Positions 8,072-16,667 of a stretch of DNA of 42,148 nt are shown here, in pieces. The translations under genes were made by a program, and so were the position numbers. How positions within the stretch are numbered: position 1 is the first letter of the stretch; each line of letters begins with the position of its first letter. A model generated the notes under the pieces. That model was not told the DNA's origin, searched no databases, and worked only from the letters and a program-made list of their open reading frames with translations. This DNA comes from Opitutia bacterium (GTDB taxonomy: Bacteria; Verrucomicrobiota; Verrucomicrobiia; Opitutales; Opitutaceae): the NCBI GenBank assembly GCA_947449835.1, contig CANFSZ010000020.1, positions 1 through 42,148 of the forward strand, in the 5' to 3' direction.

Positions 8072-8926
8072 ATGTCTAACGCTATTTCTGGAATCTGGGC
8101 GCTAGCTCACTTGCTGTGGTCCGTGCGGTGGCATACTCTTCGATTAGACCTTATGCCGCGACTGCGTCTTCTCACGTTTAACATCGCACACGGGCGGGGC
8201 CTCAATCCCATTCAAGGCCTGACCTCGGCACGCAAGTTGCGCCTCAATTTACGTAAAATCTCCGCGCTGTTGCGGCGGCTGGAGCCTGATATTGTCGCGT
8301 TGCAGGAAGTAGACGAGTGCTCGCGATGGGCGGGTAATTTTGATCATCTTGATTATCTCCGGGTGCACGGGGGCTTTGCTCATGCGCGTTTTGGGATTAA
8401 TAATCGCCGGACGGGTTTGTTGAACCTGAGTTATGGCAATGCGCTGCTTTCCCAGCATGTGATCTCGCACGAACAGACGGTGGTTTTTGGTCGTGGTTCG
8501 CTCGGGGAGAAGGGGTTTCTTTTTGGTGAAATTGAATTCCATGGGCGGCGGGTGCCGATAGTGAATCTCCACTTACATTATGGTTCACGTGGGCAACGTC
8601 TGCGGCAGATCGATCGATTGCTCGCTTGGTTGCGTGATCAACATCGCTTGCGCCGCCATGACTGGGCGGTGCAACCGATCATTTGTGGCGATTTCAATAC
8701 CCCGGCTACGAGGGACGACGCGACGGCTTCTTTGCAAAGTCATTTAGCGGATTACGGGGATTATGTGTTGCAGCCCGTTTTGACGCCCACGTTTCCCTCG
8801 ATGCTGCCGCGCCGAGCTTTGGATTTTGTTTTTTTGCCAGCCGGTTGTCGTCCCATTCACTGCGAAGTGGTGAAGTCGTTGCTTTCGGATCACCGGCCGG
8901 TCTTGGTTGAGGTGGACCTAAAGTGA
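8072..8926 (+). CDS. Endonuclease/exonuclease/phosphatase (EEP) family hydrolase
   Basis: The 284-residue protein has the metal-dependent EEP fold seen in exonuclease III, sphingomyelinases and inositol phosphatases. Visible motifs are LLTFNIAHGRG with Asn37, VALQEVDE with the metal-binding Glu79, VNLHLHYGS, ICGDFNTP and the C-terminal SDHRPV with Asp273/His274. The fold begins at about residue 30, so the ATG at 8153 (MPRLRLL) is a plausible alternative start. The longer start adds a hydrophobic stretch that could anchor the protein. Neither start has a clear Shine-Dalgarno sequence. The substrate cannot be predicted. It is transcribed away from the respiratory operon, with trpA 76 bases downstream. 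Confidence 0.85.
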   Translation: MSNAISGIWALAHLLWSVRWHTLRLDLMPRLRLLTFNIAHGRGLNPIQGLTSARKLRLNLRKISALLRRLEPDIVALQEVDECSRWAGNFDHLDYLRVHGGFAHARFGINNRRTGLLNLSYGNALLSQHVISHEQTVVFGRGSLGEKGFLFGEIEFHGRRVPIVNLHLHYGSRGQRLRQIDRLLAWLRDQHRLRRHDWAVQPIICGDFNTPATRDDATASLQSHLADYGDYVLQPVLTPTFPSMLPRRALDFVFLPAGCRPIHCEVVKSLLSDHRPVLVEVDLK

Positions 8927-9002
8927 ACGGGCGCTCCTAACCTTGCTGTTCGTAAACTTTCGCTTTGCTCCGTTGGCGGGATTTTGCGGCGATGGGGGTC
9001 AC

Positions 9003-9803
9003 ATGTCTCGTCTCGCCCAAGCTTTTTCCCGTGCCCGTGAGCAAAACCGCGCGGCGTTTGTCGCTTATCTGTGCGCGGGTGATCCGGATTTTAATACATC
9101 GTTGGCCGCGTGCAGGGCCTTGTTGGAAAATGGGGTCGATGTGTTGGAGTTGGGTGTGCCTTTTTCTGATCCGCTGGCCGATGGCTTGACGAATCAACTG
9201 GCGGCGCAGCGCGCCCTCGAGGGCGGAATGACAGCGGCGCGCGTGTTTGAGTTTGTGAAAAAAATCAGGGAATTCAGCGAGGTGCCCGTGGTGTTTTATA
9301 CGTATTACAATCTCGTGTTTTCGAATGGGATTGAGGCCTACGTGAAGGCTGCCAAGGCGGCGGGCGTCGACGGGATGCTGGTGCTGGATTTGCCGCCGGA
9401 GGAAGGCGCGGAATTTTCCGCAGCGGTTCGCGCGCATGGGATCGACTCGGTGTGCATCGTGGCGCCGACCACGCCGGAAACGCGCATCGCAAAAATCGCG
9501 GCCGCGGCGACGGGTTTTATTTATTACGTTTCCCGCGAGGGCGTGACGGGCGTGCGGGATCAGGTCGCGGTCGGCATCCCGGAAGCAGTGGCGCGGATTC
9601 GGGCGCACACGCAGCTGCCAATCGCGGTGGGTTTCGGGATCGGTACCCGCGCGCAAGTGGCCGAAGTGGCCGCGCAGGCGGACGGAGTCGTCGTCGGCAG
9701 TGTGTTGGTGAATATCATCAAAGAAAATCTCGCGGCTCGGGAAAAAATCGTGCCGGCGCTCGCGGCCAAGGCGGTTGATTTGGTCGCAGGGACGCGGCGT
9801 TGA
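9003..9803 (+). CDS. trpA: Tryptophan synthase alpha subunit
   Basis: This cytoplasmic enzyme of 266 residues cleaves indole-3-glycerol phosphate to indole and glyceraldehyde 3-phosphate, and passes indole to the TrpB subunit. The catalytic residues match E. coli numbering: Glu49 in VLELGVPFSDP and Asp60 in PLADG. YTYYNLVFSNG, DLPPEE and the phosphate-binding VGFGIGT are also present. The usual ADGPT is ADGLT here, a mild change. The start at 9003 gives the normal family length and has a G-rich GGGGG a few bases upstream, one of the few Shine-Dalgarno-like sites in the window. No trpB or other trp gene is next to it in the window. Confidence 0.97.
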   Translation: MSRLAQAFSRAREQNRAAFVAYLCAGDPDFNTSLAACRALLENGVDVLELGVPFSDPLADGLTNQLAAQRALEGGMTAARVFEFVKKIREFSEVPVVFYTYYNLVFSNGIEAYVKAAKAAGVDGMLVLDLPPEEGAEFSAAVRAHGIDSVCIVAPTTPETRIAKIAAAATGFIYYVSREGVTGVRDQVAVGIPEAVARIRAHTQLPIAVGFGIGTRAQVAEVAAQADGVVVGSVLVNIIKENLAAREKIVPALAAKAVDLVAGTRR

Positions 9804-9891
9804 GTGCGATGGCGCAACGGTCACGACGTGGCGGTCAACTGGAGCATGGGTTGGCCTCGCCTCGTTCGCTAGCGCGTCAACTCACAGCAGC

Positions 9892-10818
9892 ATGAAATCT
9901 GCGATCTATGTTTTGACCGGTTGCACGGCGGTCGGAAAAACGGAATGGGCTTTGCGTTGGGCGGAGGCGAATGACGCGGAAATTATTTCGTGCGATTCGT
10001 TGTTGTTTTATCGGCACATGGATATCGGCACGGCGAAACCCACCTCGGAGGAGTTAGGGCGGGTGCCGCATCACTTGATTGATGTGGTGGCAGCATCCGA
10101 GCCGATGGATATCACGCGGTATATCACGCTCGCGCGAGCTACGGTTGAGACGATCACCGCTCGCGGGCGCAAGGTCTTGGTGACCGGTGGGAGCGGCTTT
10201 TATCTGAAAAGTTTTTTCGGGCCCGTCGCGGATGACGTCGCGGTGCCAGCGGAGGTGCGCGCGGCGGTGGCGGAACAACTCGAGCAGGCGGGGATCGGCG
10301 CTTTGCTAGAGGAGTTGCGGGCGTTGAATCCGGAAGGATTGGGCGCGCTCGATGTGGATAATCCACGGCGGGTGACGCGGGCGCTCGAGCGTTGTCGCGT
10401 CACGGGTAAGACCTTGGCGGTGTTGAAGGCGGAATTTTTGGCGCGACCAGGTGCGTTTGCGGAATGGCCGGTCACCTTGGTGCGGCTGGAACGCGCGCCC
10501 GAGGAAGTAAACCTCCGGATCGAAGCTCGCGTGGATACAATGATGCGAGCGGGTTTGGTCGAAGAAGTGCGTCGTCTGCGAGCGGATGGATTTGAGCGTA
10601 ACCCCAGTGCGGCGGGCGCGATCGGTTATCGAGAGGTTTTAGCGATGCTTGACGGTAAACTCGCCTCATCGGCTTTGGCGGCTGAAATTGCCCAGAATAC
10701 GCGGGCGCTCGTGCGCAAGCAGCGCACCTGGTTTCGCACGCAGTTGCCCGAGCATCGGGTCGTGCGCCTCGGCGCCGGTGAGCCGAGGGACCTAGAATTT
10801 TTTAATCCTGCAAATTAG
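9892..10818 (+). CDS. miaA: tRNA dimethylallyltransferase
   Basis: The 308-residue enzyme transfers a dimethylallyl group to N6 of A37 in tRNAs reading UNN codons. The P-loop is GCTAVGKT at residues 10-17, with Cys where Pro is usual. It is followed by SCDSLLFYRHMDIGTAKP (family DSxQxYxxxDIGTAKP), PHHLIDV, TGGSGFYLKS, and later AIGYREV and RKQRTWFR. The frame continues upstream to 9775, but the ATG at 9892 places the P-loop at the normal distance. Its last four bases overlap the end of the convergent membrane-protein gene. Confidence 0.96.
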   Translation: MKSAIYVLTGCTAVGKTEWALRWAEANDAEIISCDSLLFYRHMDIGTAKPTSEELGRVPHHLIDVVAASEPMDITRYITLARATVETITARGRKVLVTGGSGFYLKSFFGPVADDVAVPAEVRAAVAEQLEQAGIGALLEELRALNPEGLGALDVDNPRRVTRALERCRVTGKTLAVLKAEFLARPGAFAEWPVTLVRLERAPEEVNLRIEARVDTMMRAGLVEEVRRLRADGFERNPSAAGAIGYREVLAMLDGKLASSALAAEIAQNTRALVRKQRTWFRTQLPEHRVVRLGAGEPRDLEFFNPAN

Positions 10819-11384
10819 CGCCGCAGTAACCGAGCGAAAATCATGACGTGGGTCGCGATCAGCAGCGGAAAAAGAAAGAGCGGGAGCAAACTCAAGGGTA
10901 AGTGAGTGAGCGCACGAAGCTGCGGCGGATGGGCGGCGTAGATACGGGCCGCGGACACGCTGACCATAATCAGCTCGATGAGCCCGATCAGATTCCAGCG
11001 CGTGAGGTATTGGCGTTGGCGCCCAGGATCGAGTGGGATGGCAATCAAGCCGACCGCTAACAAAGCGACGATGAGTTCACCGACGCCCGCAGGTACGGCA
11101 AAGGCGTACGGTAAATCTCCGCGGTAAAACAAAAATATAAAATATCCGCCGAAAAAGCGGGTGAGATGAAGTTGAACGAGCGTGAGTGGATCGAGGCTAT
11201 CGAGCCAATCGCGGAGTCCCGGCAGGCGAAAATAAACGTAAAGTGCGAGCGCGGATAGTCCGAGAATGATGACGGGAAGCGCGATCGGGGCGAGGCGTTG
11301 CAGGATGAGATAATAACCTCCGACGACGGCGGCGGCAAACCAGAGCCAGAGGGCGGCACGGACGATGGGGGCGGGGCGCGGCAT
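10815..11384 (-). CDS. Hypothetical multi-spanning membrane protein
   Basis: The 189-residue protein is very hydrophobic, with about five or six predicted membrane helices separated by short loops (for example GLRDWLDSLDPL and LDPGRQRQYLTRW). I see no catalytic or binding motif and do not recognise a family. It ends inside the last codons of miaA on the opposite strand. It lies just downstream of the tolC-like gene but beyond that gene's terminator, so it is probably transcribed on its own. Confidence 0.7.
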   Translation of the reverse strand: MPRPAPIVRAALWLWFAAAVVGGYYLILQRLAPIALPVIILGLSALALYVYFRLPGLRDWLDSLDPLTLVQLHLTRFFGGYFIFLFYRGDLPYAFAVPAGVGELIVALLAVGLIAIPLDPGRQRQYLTRWNLIGLIELIMVSVSAARIYAAHPPQLRALTHLPLSLLPLFLFPLLIATHVMIFARLLRR

Positions 11385-11436
11385 GATGGAATTATTCTTG
11401 GAGCGGCGGTGAGCGTGGCGCGATGAAAAGTTGCAA

Positions 11437-11462
11437 TAAAAAAGGCGGGCAATTAGCCCGCC
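11437..11462 (-). terminator. Rho-independent terminator of the TolC-like gene
   Basis: Read on the minus strand, GGCGGGC and GCCCGCC form a perfect 7-bp stem (11456-11462 with 11444-11450) around a 5-base loop. The run of six Ts (11438-11443) then follows. It lies 28 bases after the stop codon of the TolC-like gene. Confidence 0.85.
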
Positions 11463-11489
11463 TGGAGTGAGGTGATTAATGCGAGTCGC

Positions 11490-12989
11490 TTATTCGGGCA
11501 GGCCGATTTTGTAGCGCTCGAGCGATGTGCCATCGATGCGGTGCAGTTCGGCAAGAGCGACGCGTAGGCTGACCTTGGCTTGGAGCTCGTTGACGCGGGC
11601 GGCTTCGAGGTCGTCTTGAGCTTGAAGGACGAGGCGGCTGGTGGAGAGGCCGGCGTCGAAGCGCGCTTTTTGGAGCTCGTATTGTTTGTTGCTGAGTTCG
11701 GTGGCTTTGCCAGCGATTTCCACGGCGGCGATATTGGTCTCCACGGCGCGCACGGAGGTGCGGACGTTGACCAACAGGGTTTGATCAAGCTGCTGGAGGC
11801 GGGTCTGTTGTTGGAGAAGGCTGGATTTGGCGCTGCGGTAGCGGGCTTTATCCGCGTGGAGGCCCCAGGGGACGGTGAGGGAAAGGCCGACGTTCCAGTT
11901 GTAGCCGTTGCCTTCGGGGAGGTTGCTGATGGCGTCGCCGTAGGAGCGCTCGGTGGCAGTGTAGCCGACGCCGGTGTCGAGGTTAAGGCCGGGGAGGGCG
12001 GCTTGTTTGGCGCTGCGGGCGTCGATCTCGAGTTGTTTGATCTGGGACTGAGTGGCGAGGAAGTCGGGGGAGCGCTCACGGGCGTTTTTGTAAACGCGGT
12101 CGAAGGAGGGCGCGCCTTCGTTGTAGTCGCCGAATTTCACTTCGCCGGGGCGGGAGTTGAAATCAAATTGGCCGATGAGGGTGAAGAGTGCGTCTTCGCG
12201 GTCGCTGACGGATTGTTCGGCTTGGAGGGCGGCGCGGCGGGCGTTGGCGACGCCGACTTCGGCGGTCAGGACATCGAGATCGGTCGCTACGCCGGTGGAT
12301 TTGCGGACTTTGTTTTCTTCAAAAAGTTTGGCGGCGAGCTCGAGGCTGCGCTTTTTCACGACGAGATTTTCGCGGGCGTAAGCGAGATTGTAGTAGGCGT
12401 TTTCGGTGTCACGGATGACGGTGAGGACCTTGCTCTTGTAGTTGAGTAGGGCGATGCCGACGCCGAGTTTGTTGCGCTCGATGTTGGCGCGGGCGACGGC
12501 GGGGCCGGAGCCTTTGAGTAGCGGCTGGCTGAGGTTTACGCTGGTGCTGCTGCCGAAAGCCGGGTTGAGGGTAGAATTGAGGGAGTTGGTGGCGGCGCGG
12601 GTGGTGTTGCCGGTCACGCTGACGGTGCCGCCGGTGGCGACCTTTTCACTGACACCGACGGAGAACGTGGTGTTATCGCTGCGGGGGCCGCTGGCGGAGG
12701 TGCCGTCGAGCCGGCTGGTGGTGGCGGCGGATTGGTTGAGGTTACGCTTGGTCGTCGCGCTGAAGCTGGGGTCGAAATCCGCGTTGGCGGCGTTGAGCGA
12801 TTCTTTCGCGATTTCGGTTGAGAGGTTTTGCACCTGTAGGTCGAAATTTTTCTGCATCGCGCGGGAGATGCATTCTTCGAGGGTGAGGTTCGCAGCGGGG
12901 GCCGTTGGGGCGTTTTCCTGAGCGGGCAGGAGCGCGGGGCTGGCGAGGGTCAGGAGGAGGGCGGTAGCGCGGGCGAGGTGGCGTGACAT
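11490..12989 (-). CDS. TolC-family outer-membrane efflux protein
   Basis: A signal peptide (residues 1 to about 24, ending LLPAQ) is followed by two similar halves of long amphipathic helices and short strands, the OEP/TolC fold. Typical features are LTLEECISRAMQKN at the mature N-terminus, VNLSQPLLKG, RDTENAYYNLAYARENL, and the second-half counterpart VGLSLTVPWG. Such proteins form a trimeric channel for tripartite efflux pumps or type I secretion. No pump or adaptor gene is adjacent in the window, so the substrate is unknown. The length of 499 residues is usual. The frame extends to 13064, but the ATG at 12989 starts the signal peptide directly and clears the FmdB-type gene upstream. Confidence 0.9.
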   Translation of the reverse strand: MSRHLARATALLLTLASPALLPAQENAPTAPAANLTLEECISRAMQKNFDLQVQNLSTEIAKESLNAANADFDPSFSATTKRNLNQSAATTSRLDGTSASGPRSDNTTFSVGVSEKVATGGTVSVTGNTTRAATNSLNSTLNPAFGSSTSVNLSQPLLKGSGPAVARANIERNKLGVGIALLNYKSKVLTVIRDTENAYYNLAYARENLVVKKRSLELAAKLFEENKVRKSTGVATDLDVLTAEVGVANARRAALQAEQSVSDREDALFTLIGQFDFNSRPGEVKFGDYNEGAPSFDRVYKNARERSPDFLATQSQIKQLEIDARSAKQAALPGLNLDTGVGYTATERSYGDAISNLPEGNGYNWNVGLSLTVPWGLHADKARYRSAKSSLLQQQTRLQQLDQTLLVNVRTSVRAVETNIAAVEIAGKATELSNKQYELQKARFDAGLSTSRLVLQAQDDLEAARVNELQAKVSLRVALAELHRIDGTSLERYKIGLPE

Positions 12990-13041
12990 GACTTGAAGTA
13001 AAAGAGTGGTAAGAGGTGAGAACACGGGCGGCGACGAGAAG

Positions 13042-13290
13042 TTACTGTTTTTCGTAGGCACCATCGCTGGTGCGTTTTAGAAGAGTGAATCCAGCTTGTT
13101 TAGCCCGCGAGACGGAAATGGGCGCGGAAAGTTGCGGGGAATTGACGCGATGAGCTACGTTGCGTTGGACGGGTTGTTGGCAGGTGGGGCAGGTCGTCAG
13201 GTCGGGTTCACGGGCGCTTTGGCGGTGTTCAAAGCCTGTGCCGCAGAGGCGGCAGGGGGATTTGAGCGGCGAGTAAGCGTAGAGGGGCAT
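13042..13290 (-). CDS. FmdB-type zinc ribbon protein
   Basis: The 82-residue product starts MPLYAYSP, as small FmdB-family regulatory proteins do (MPxYxYxC). It then has two cysteine pairs, CRLCG and CPTC, that would hold one zinc. The C-terminal part, about 45 residues, is basic and uncharacterised. The ATG at 13290 is chosen because it gives the family N-terminus. The gene lies 52 bases upstream of the TolC-like gene on the same strand, so they may be cotranscribed. Function of the family is poorly known. Confidence 0.8.
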   Translation of the reverse strand: MPLYAYSPLKSPCRLCGTGFEHRQSAREPDLTTCPTCQQPVQRNVAHRVNSPQLSAPISVSRAKQAGFTLLKRTSDGAYEKQ

Positions 13291-13366
13291 CGACTTTATC
13301 AAACGGGTCTGGGTGCTGGGCACCAGTCGAAAGGTGCGGACCCGGCGCGCGGGGTGGGGATTTTGA

Positions 13367-13396
13367 GCGGGTGAATTTTATTTGGGATTCACCCGC
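13367..13396. repeat. 10-bp inverted repeat after the PpiD-like gene
   Basis: GCGGGTGAAT (13367-13376) and ATTCACCCGC (13387-13396) are perfect inverse copies around a 10-base spacer. The site is 44 bases past the stop of the minus-strand PpiD-like gene. It could act as a terminator hairpin or an mRNA-protecting stem, but no T run follows on either strand. Confidence 0.45.
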
Positions 13397-13439
13397 CATC
13401 GAGCTATAGCGTCGGCGGAAGCGAGGGCCGCGAGCTCGG

Positions 13440-15110
13440 TTATTTTACTTTGGGCTCGGAGCGTTTGAGCTCGGTCTCGACGATTTCCGCGAGGTAAGCG
13501 CTGGAGCCGAGGCGAGCGGTGTAGGAACCGAGCTGGGTGCGGGTTTCGGCGTAGAGGGGATTGGTCGGGGTGAAATCGGGGATCTTCTTGTCGACGACGT
13601 AAACGTAGGTGCCTTTGTCGGCGACGATCGCGAGATCGGAGACTTGGCCTTTTTCGAGGCGTTCAAGGGTACCGAGCACGGTGTAATCGAGGTCTTGTGG
13701 GCGGTTGCGCAGGGTGAAGGCGGCGACGGCTTTGGTCTCGATTTTAGCGGAGGTGCCGGTCGCGGCGGAGGAGGCGGCTTTTTCGAAGGTATCGCCGGCT
13801 TTCAGGCGGTTTTCGATGAGGCTACGCAAAGTGCGGCCGAGGTCGACGAAGCGTTTGCGTTTCTCGTTTTCGAGGTAGTCGGCGTTGACCTTGGTTTTGA
13901 CTTCGGCGAAGGCGGGTTTACGCGCGGGTTGGGTGTCTTGCCAGAAGAGCACGGCGGCGCCGTTGGGGGTGGGGACGGCCTCGGTATAGGCGCGGTCCTT
14001 ACCGAGTTTAAAGGCCTCTTCGGCGACGGTGGTGGCGGCGGGGCCGAATTCGGCGGGGCCGGCTTCACGAGTGAAGGGGGCGAGGGTTTTTAAAGAGGAC
14101 TTGCGCGTAGCGAGGATGTTGGCGAGGGCCGGGGAGCCGGCGACGGCTTTGGCTTCGTAAAGGGAGAACACAAAATCACTGGCGGCTTTGGCGGCGAGGC
14201 GCTGGGCGCGTTCGTTTTTGAGGGCAAGTTCGACTTGGGGGCGGACGGCGGCGTAGTCAGCGGCCGCGTCGGCTTTGACGGGGGCGGGCGCCTTGGCATC
14301 GGCGGTAGGCTTGGGGAAGCGGGCGGGATTGGCGTCGTAGTAGGCGCGGACTTCGGCTTCGTTGAGGGTCACTTGAGCCAGATATTCGGTCGCGGGGAAG
14401 TCGGCGTAGGTGGCGACGATGCGGGGCGGAATTTCGTAGCGGAAGGCGGACTCTTCGAAAAATTTGGTCAGCTCAGCGTCGATTGCGGGGATCGAGGGGT
14501 TAAAGGTCGTGTAGTCGACGGTCGCGGTTGCGAGGGTCCAACTGGTGTCCGCGCGGGCGAGTTGATTTTTGATGTCAGTGGGGAGGACGTAGCCGGGCCC
14601 GCCGAGGAGTTTTTGAACTTTATCGGCGCGGACGTCGTCACCGAGGACGCGGGCGATGTCGGCTTCAGTAAGGCGGGGGTTGGACTTTAGATTATCGCGA
14701 AACGTTTTATAGGTGGCGGCGTCGAATTGGCCATCGGGGCCGGCGAAGGCGCGGAGGGTTTTGATCTGTTCGGCGATCTCGGCTGAGGTGGCGGCGGGGA
14801 GGTGGAGCTCGTCGGCGAGGTGGAGGGTGGCGGCGCGTTGGAAGGCGTAATTTTGGATTTGTTCAGCTTCGAGGCCGTACCCGACTTGGAGGTTGGCGCT
14901 GAGACCGGCGTCTCCCATGAGGCGTTGTTGGTCGACGGTGGAACCTAAGTTATAACCGAAAAACTCGCGTTTGAGGGTGGCGCGCTCGGCGCGGCCGATG
15001 CCGGGGGCGGCACCGATCGTGAACACGAAGGAGATGATGATCAGCCCGAGCAGCACGGCGAAGACGGTTTTGAAGTGCTGCTGGAAGGTGCGTTGGATCC
15101 AGGAAATCAT
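13440..15110 (-). CDS. PpiD/SurA-like membrane-anchored chaperone
   Basis: The 556-residue protein has a short cytoplasmic N-terminus (MISWIQRTFQQHFK), one membrane helix (about residues 15-35) and a long periplasmic part. The first 250 periplasmic residues are helical and resemble the SurA_N/PpiD chaperone domain, including AFAGPDGQFDAATYKTFRDNL. The parvulin domain seems degenerate: the usual RHIL motif is not visible, though a weak match to the end of the PPIC fold lies near residue 350. It probably helps fold outer-membrane or secreted proteins and may lack isomerase activity. The YihY-like gene is 75 bases upstream on the same strand. Confidence 0.8.
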   Translation of the reverse strand: MISWIQRTFQQHFKTVFAVLLGLIIISFVFTIGAAPGIGRAERATLKREFFGYNLGSTVDQQRLMGDAGLSANLQVGYGLEAEQIQNYAFQRAATLHLADELHLPAATSAEIAEQIKTLRAFAGPDGQFDAATYKTFRDNLKSNPRLTEADIARVLGDDVRADKVQKLLGGPGYVLPTDIKNQLARADTSWTLATATVDYTTFNPSIPAIDAELTKFFEESAFRYEIPPRIVATYADFPATEYLAQVTLNEAEVRAYYDANPARFPKPTADAKAPAPVKADAAADYAAVRPQVELALKNERAQRLAAKAASDFVFSLYEAKAVAGSPALANILATRKSSLKTLAPFTREAGPAEFGPAATTVAEEAFKLGKDRAYTEAVPTPNGAAVLFWQDTQPARKPAFAEVKTKVNADYLENEKRKRFVDLGRTLRSLIENRLKAGDTFEKAASSAATGTSAKIETKAVAAFTLRNRPQDLDYTVLGTLERLEKGQVSDLAIVADKGTYVYVVDKKIPDFTPTNPLYAETRTQLGSYTARLGSSAYLAEIVETELKRSEPKVK

Positions 15111-15185
15111 GGGTATAGAGGGTCGGAGGCTAGGTCGGGGCGGGGGTGTGGCAAGGGTGAATTCTAGCGGAAGGCAGGGGTGGCT

Positions 15186-16646
15186 TTAGGCGAGAATTTT
15201 GAAGGGCGGGCGCGAGTCGTCGAAGGGGTGTTCGGTGAGTAGTTGCTGGAGTGATTTGGTAAAGAAGGCTTGTTGGCCGATCTGGTCGAGGGCGGCGTTG
15301 TAATGCGCAAGGATCGGGTCGATGCGTTCGAGGGCTTGGCCGACGGGGTCGTCGCCGAGGTTGTCGTCGAGATTTTTGAAATCGTAGAGGCTAATGTGGC
15401 TGAGGGGGCGCGCGGGTTGGTAGAGGTAGTCGGTGGCGGTGGTGCCGGCGGCGGGGCGCAGCGTGGTGATGAGGTTCATTTTAACGAGCCGGTTGAGGCA
15501 TTCGTTGAGAACCTGGGTCGGGACTTTGAGCAGGTCGCTGAGTTGCGCCGCGGAAGTGGGCGGGAGGCAGGATTGGAAGCGGCGGCTGATGGTGAGCAAC
15601 ACGACCAGGGAGAGGCGTTCGCGCATGGCTTCGGTCAGGCCACCCCACGCGGCTTGGCTGTTGCGGTAGTGCACGTTTTGAACGGCGTAGCTGATGACGC
15701 CGCCGATCAATATGTAGAGCCAGAAAATGTAGAGCCCGAGCATGAATACCGGGAGAATGCCGAGCGATCCGTAAAGGCTGCGCTCGAGGTAGACGCGGCG
15801 CACGTAGAGCAGCGCGACGACGTTGTTTAGCATCAGCAGCCCGGCGACGACGAGAGCGCCGACCAGCGCGGCTCGCCAATAAACGCGGGTGTTGGGGATG
15901 ATGCGGTAAACGAGCGAAAGCAGGCCAACCAACATCGTCAGCGAGATCACGGGCAGGAGCCAGCGGAGGACGGCGAGCAGGCCGGCGCCGCCGGGGAGTT
16001 TTTCGACGAAGACGTTGACGAAGGCGCCCGCGCCCAAAAGCGCGATGGTGGCGAAAAAGAGGACGGCTCCCAGCGTGAGAATTGTCCAATAAAAGACCAC
16101 GCGCATGAGCAGCGAGCGGCCGAGGCGCACGCCCCAAATATCGTTAAACGCATCCTCGATGGACTTAAAAAGCAGGAGCACGATCAGGATCAGCGAGAAC
16201 ACGCCGGCGACTCCGGCCGCGCTAGAACGTGCGCCCGTGATGATGCCGTTGATGAGGTTGACGACTTCGGGGCTGACGTTGGCGGCGGCGGACAGCTCGG
16301 GGGCGTTGAGGGTGTTAAGTTGGCGCAATTGTGGCGCGACGGTTTCCATGAGCTCGCCGAGTTTATTGGCGACGAGATTGGGGTCGTCATTGTTCCCTAA
16401 AACGAAGCCGCCGATCAGCACCGCAATCGCCACTAGCGGCCCGAGGCCGAGCAAGGAGCTGAAGCTGAGTGCCGCCGCGCGGGCGGGAATTTTCGTTTCA
16501 AAAAAAACCGTGGTGGTGATCGATATCACCCGCAGCAAAGCGTAGAACCAGCCGCGAAACGAAGTATCGCGCAGGTGTGCTTGAGACCAAATTTCTGAGC
16601 GATAAAGTTGGGCGAGACGTTGCCCAGAGGCTTTGAGCCGCGACAT
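15186..16646 (-). CDS. YihY/BrkB-family inner-membrane protein
   Basis: The 486-residue protein has an N-terminal cytoplasmic stretch and about six membrane helices. The conserved family signature RAAALSFSSLLGLGPLVA is near residue 56, and an insertion between helices 1 and 2 is rich in Asn and Pro. The family was once called ribonuclease BN, but that activity is not supported, so no enzymatic role is assigned. A C-terminal cytoplasmic domain of about 150 residues resembles a winged helix (AAQLSDLLKVPTQVLNECLNRLVKMNLI), as in some longer members. Helix loops such as NDIWGVRLGRSLLMRVVFYW also fit. The GYF-like membrane gene is 21 bases upstream and probably in the same transcript. Confidence 0.9.
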   Translation of the reverse strand: MSRLKASGQRLAQLYRSEIWSQAHLRDTSFRGWFYALLRVISITTTVFFETKIPARAAALSFSSLLGLGPLVAIAVLIGGFVLGNNDDPNLVANKLGELMETVAPQLRQLNTLNAPELSAAANVSPEVVNLINGIITGARSSAAGVAGVFSLILIVLLLFKSIEDAFNDIWGVRLGRSLLMRVVFYWTILTLGAVLFFATIALLGAGAFVNVFVEKLPGGAGLLAVLRWLLPVISLTMLVGLLSLVYRIIPNTRVYWRAALVGALVVAGLLMLNNVVALLYVRRVYLERSLYGSLGILPVFMLGLYIFWLYILIGGVISYAVQNVHYRNSQAAWGGLTEAMRERLSLVVLLTISRRFQSCLPPTSAAQLSDLLKVPTQVLNECLNRLVKMNLITTLRPAAGTTATDYLYQPARPLSHISLYDFKNLDDNLGDDPVGQALERIDPILAHYNAALDQIGQQAFFTKSLQQLLTEHPFDDSRPPFKILA

Positions 16647-16667
16647 GAAAGGACGTGAGCGTAGGGC

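Noticed and set aside
8937..9824. Long minus-strand open frame opposite trpA.
   Set aside because: It is an Arg/His-rich antisense shadow of a certain gene, which is common in GC-rich DNA.
11580..12449. Long plus-strand open frame opposite the TolC-like gene.
   Set aside because: It is Gly/Val/Glu-rich shadow translation of GC-rich codons, and the minus-strand gene has clear family motifs.
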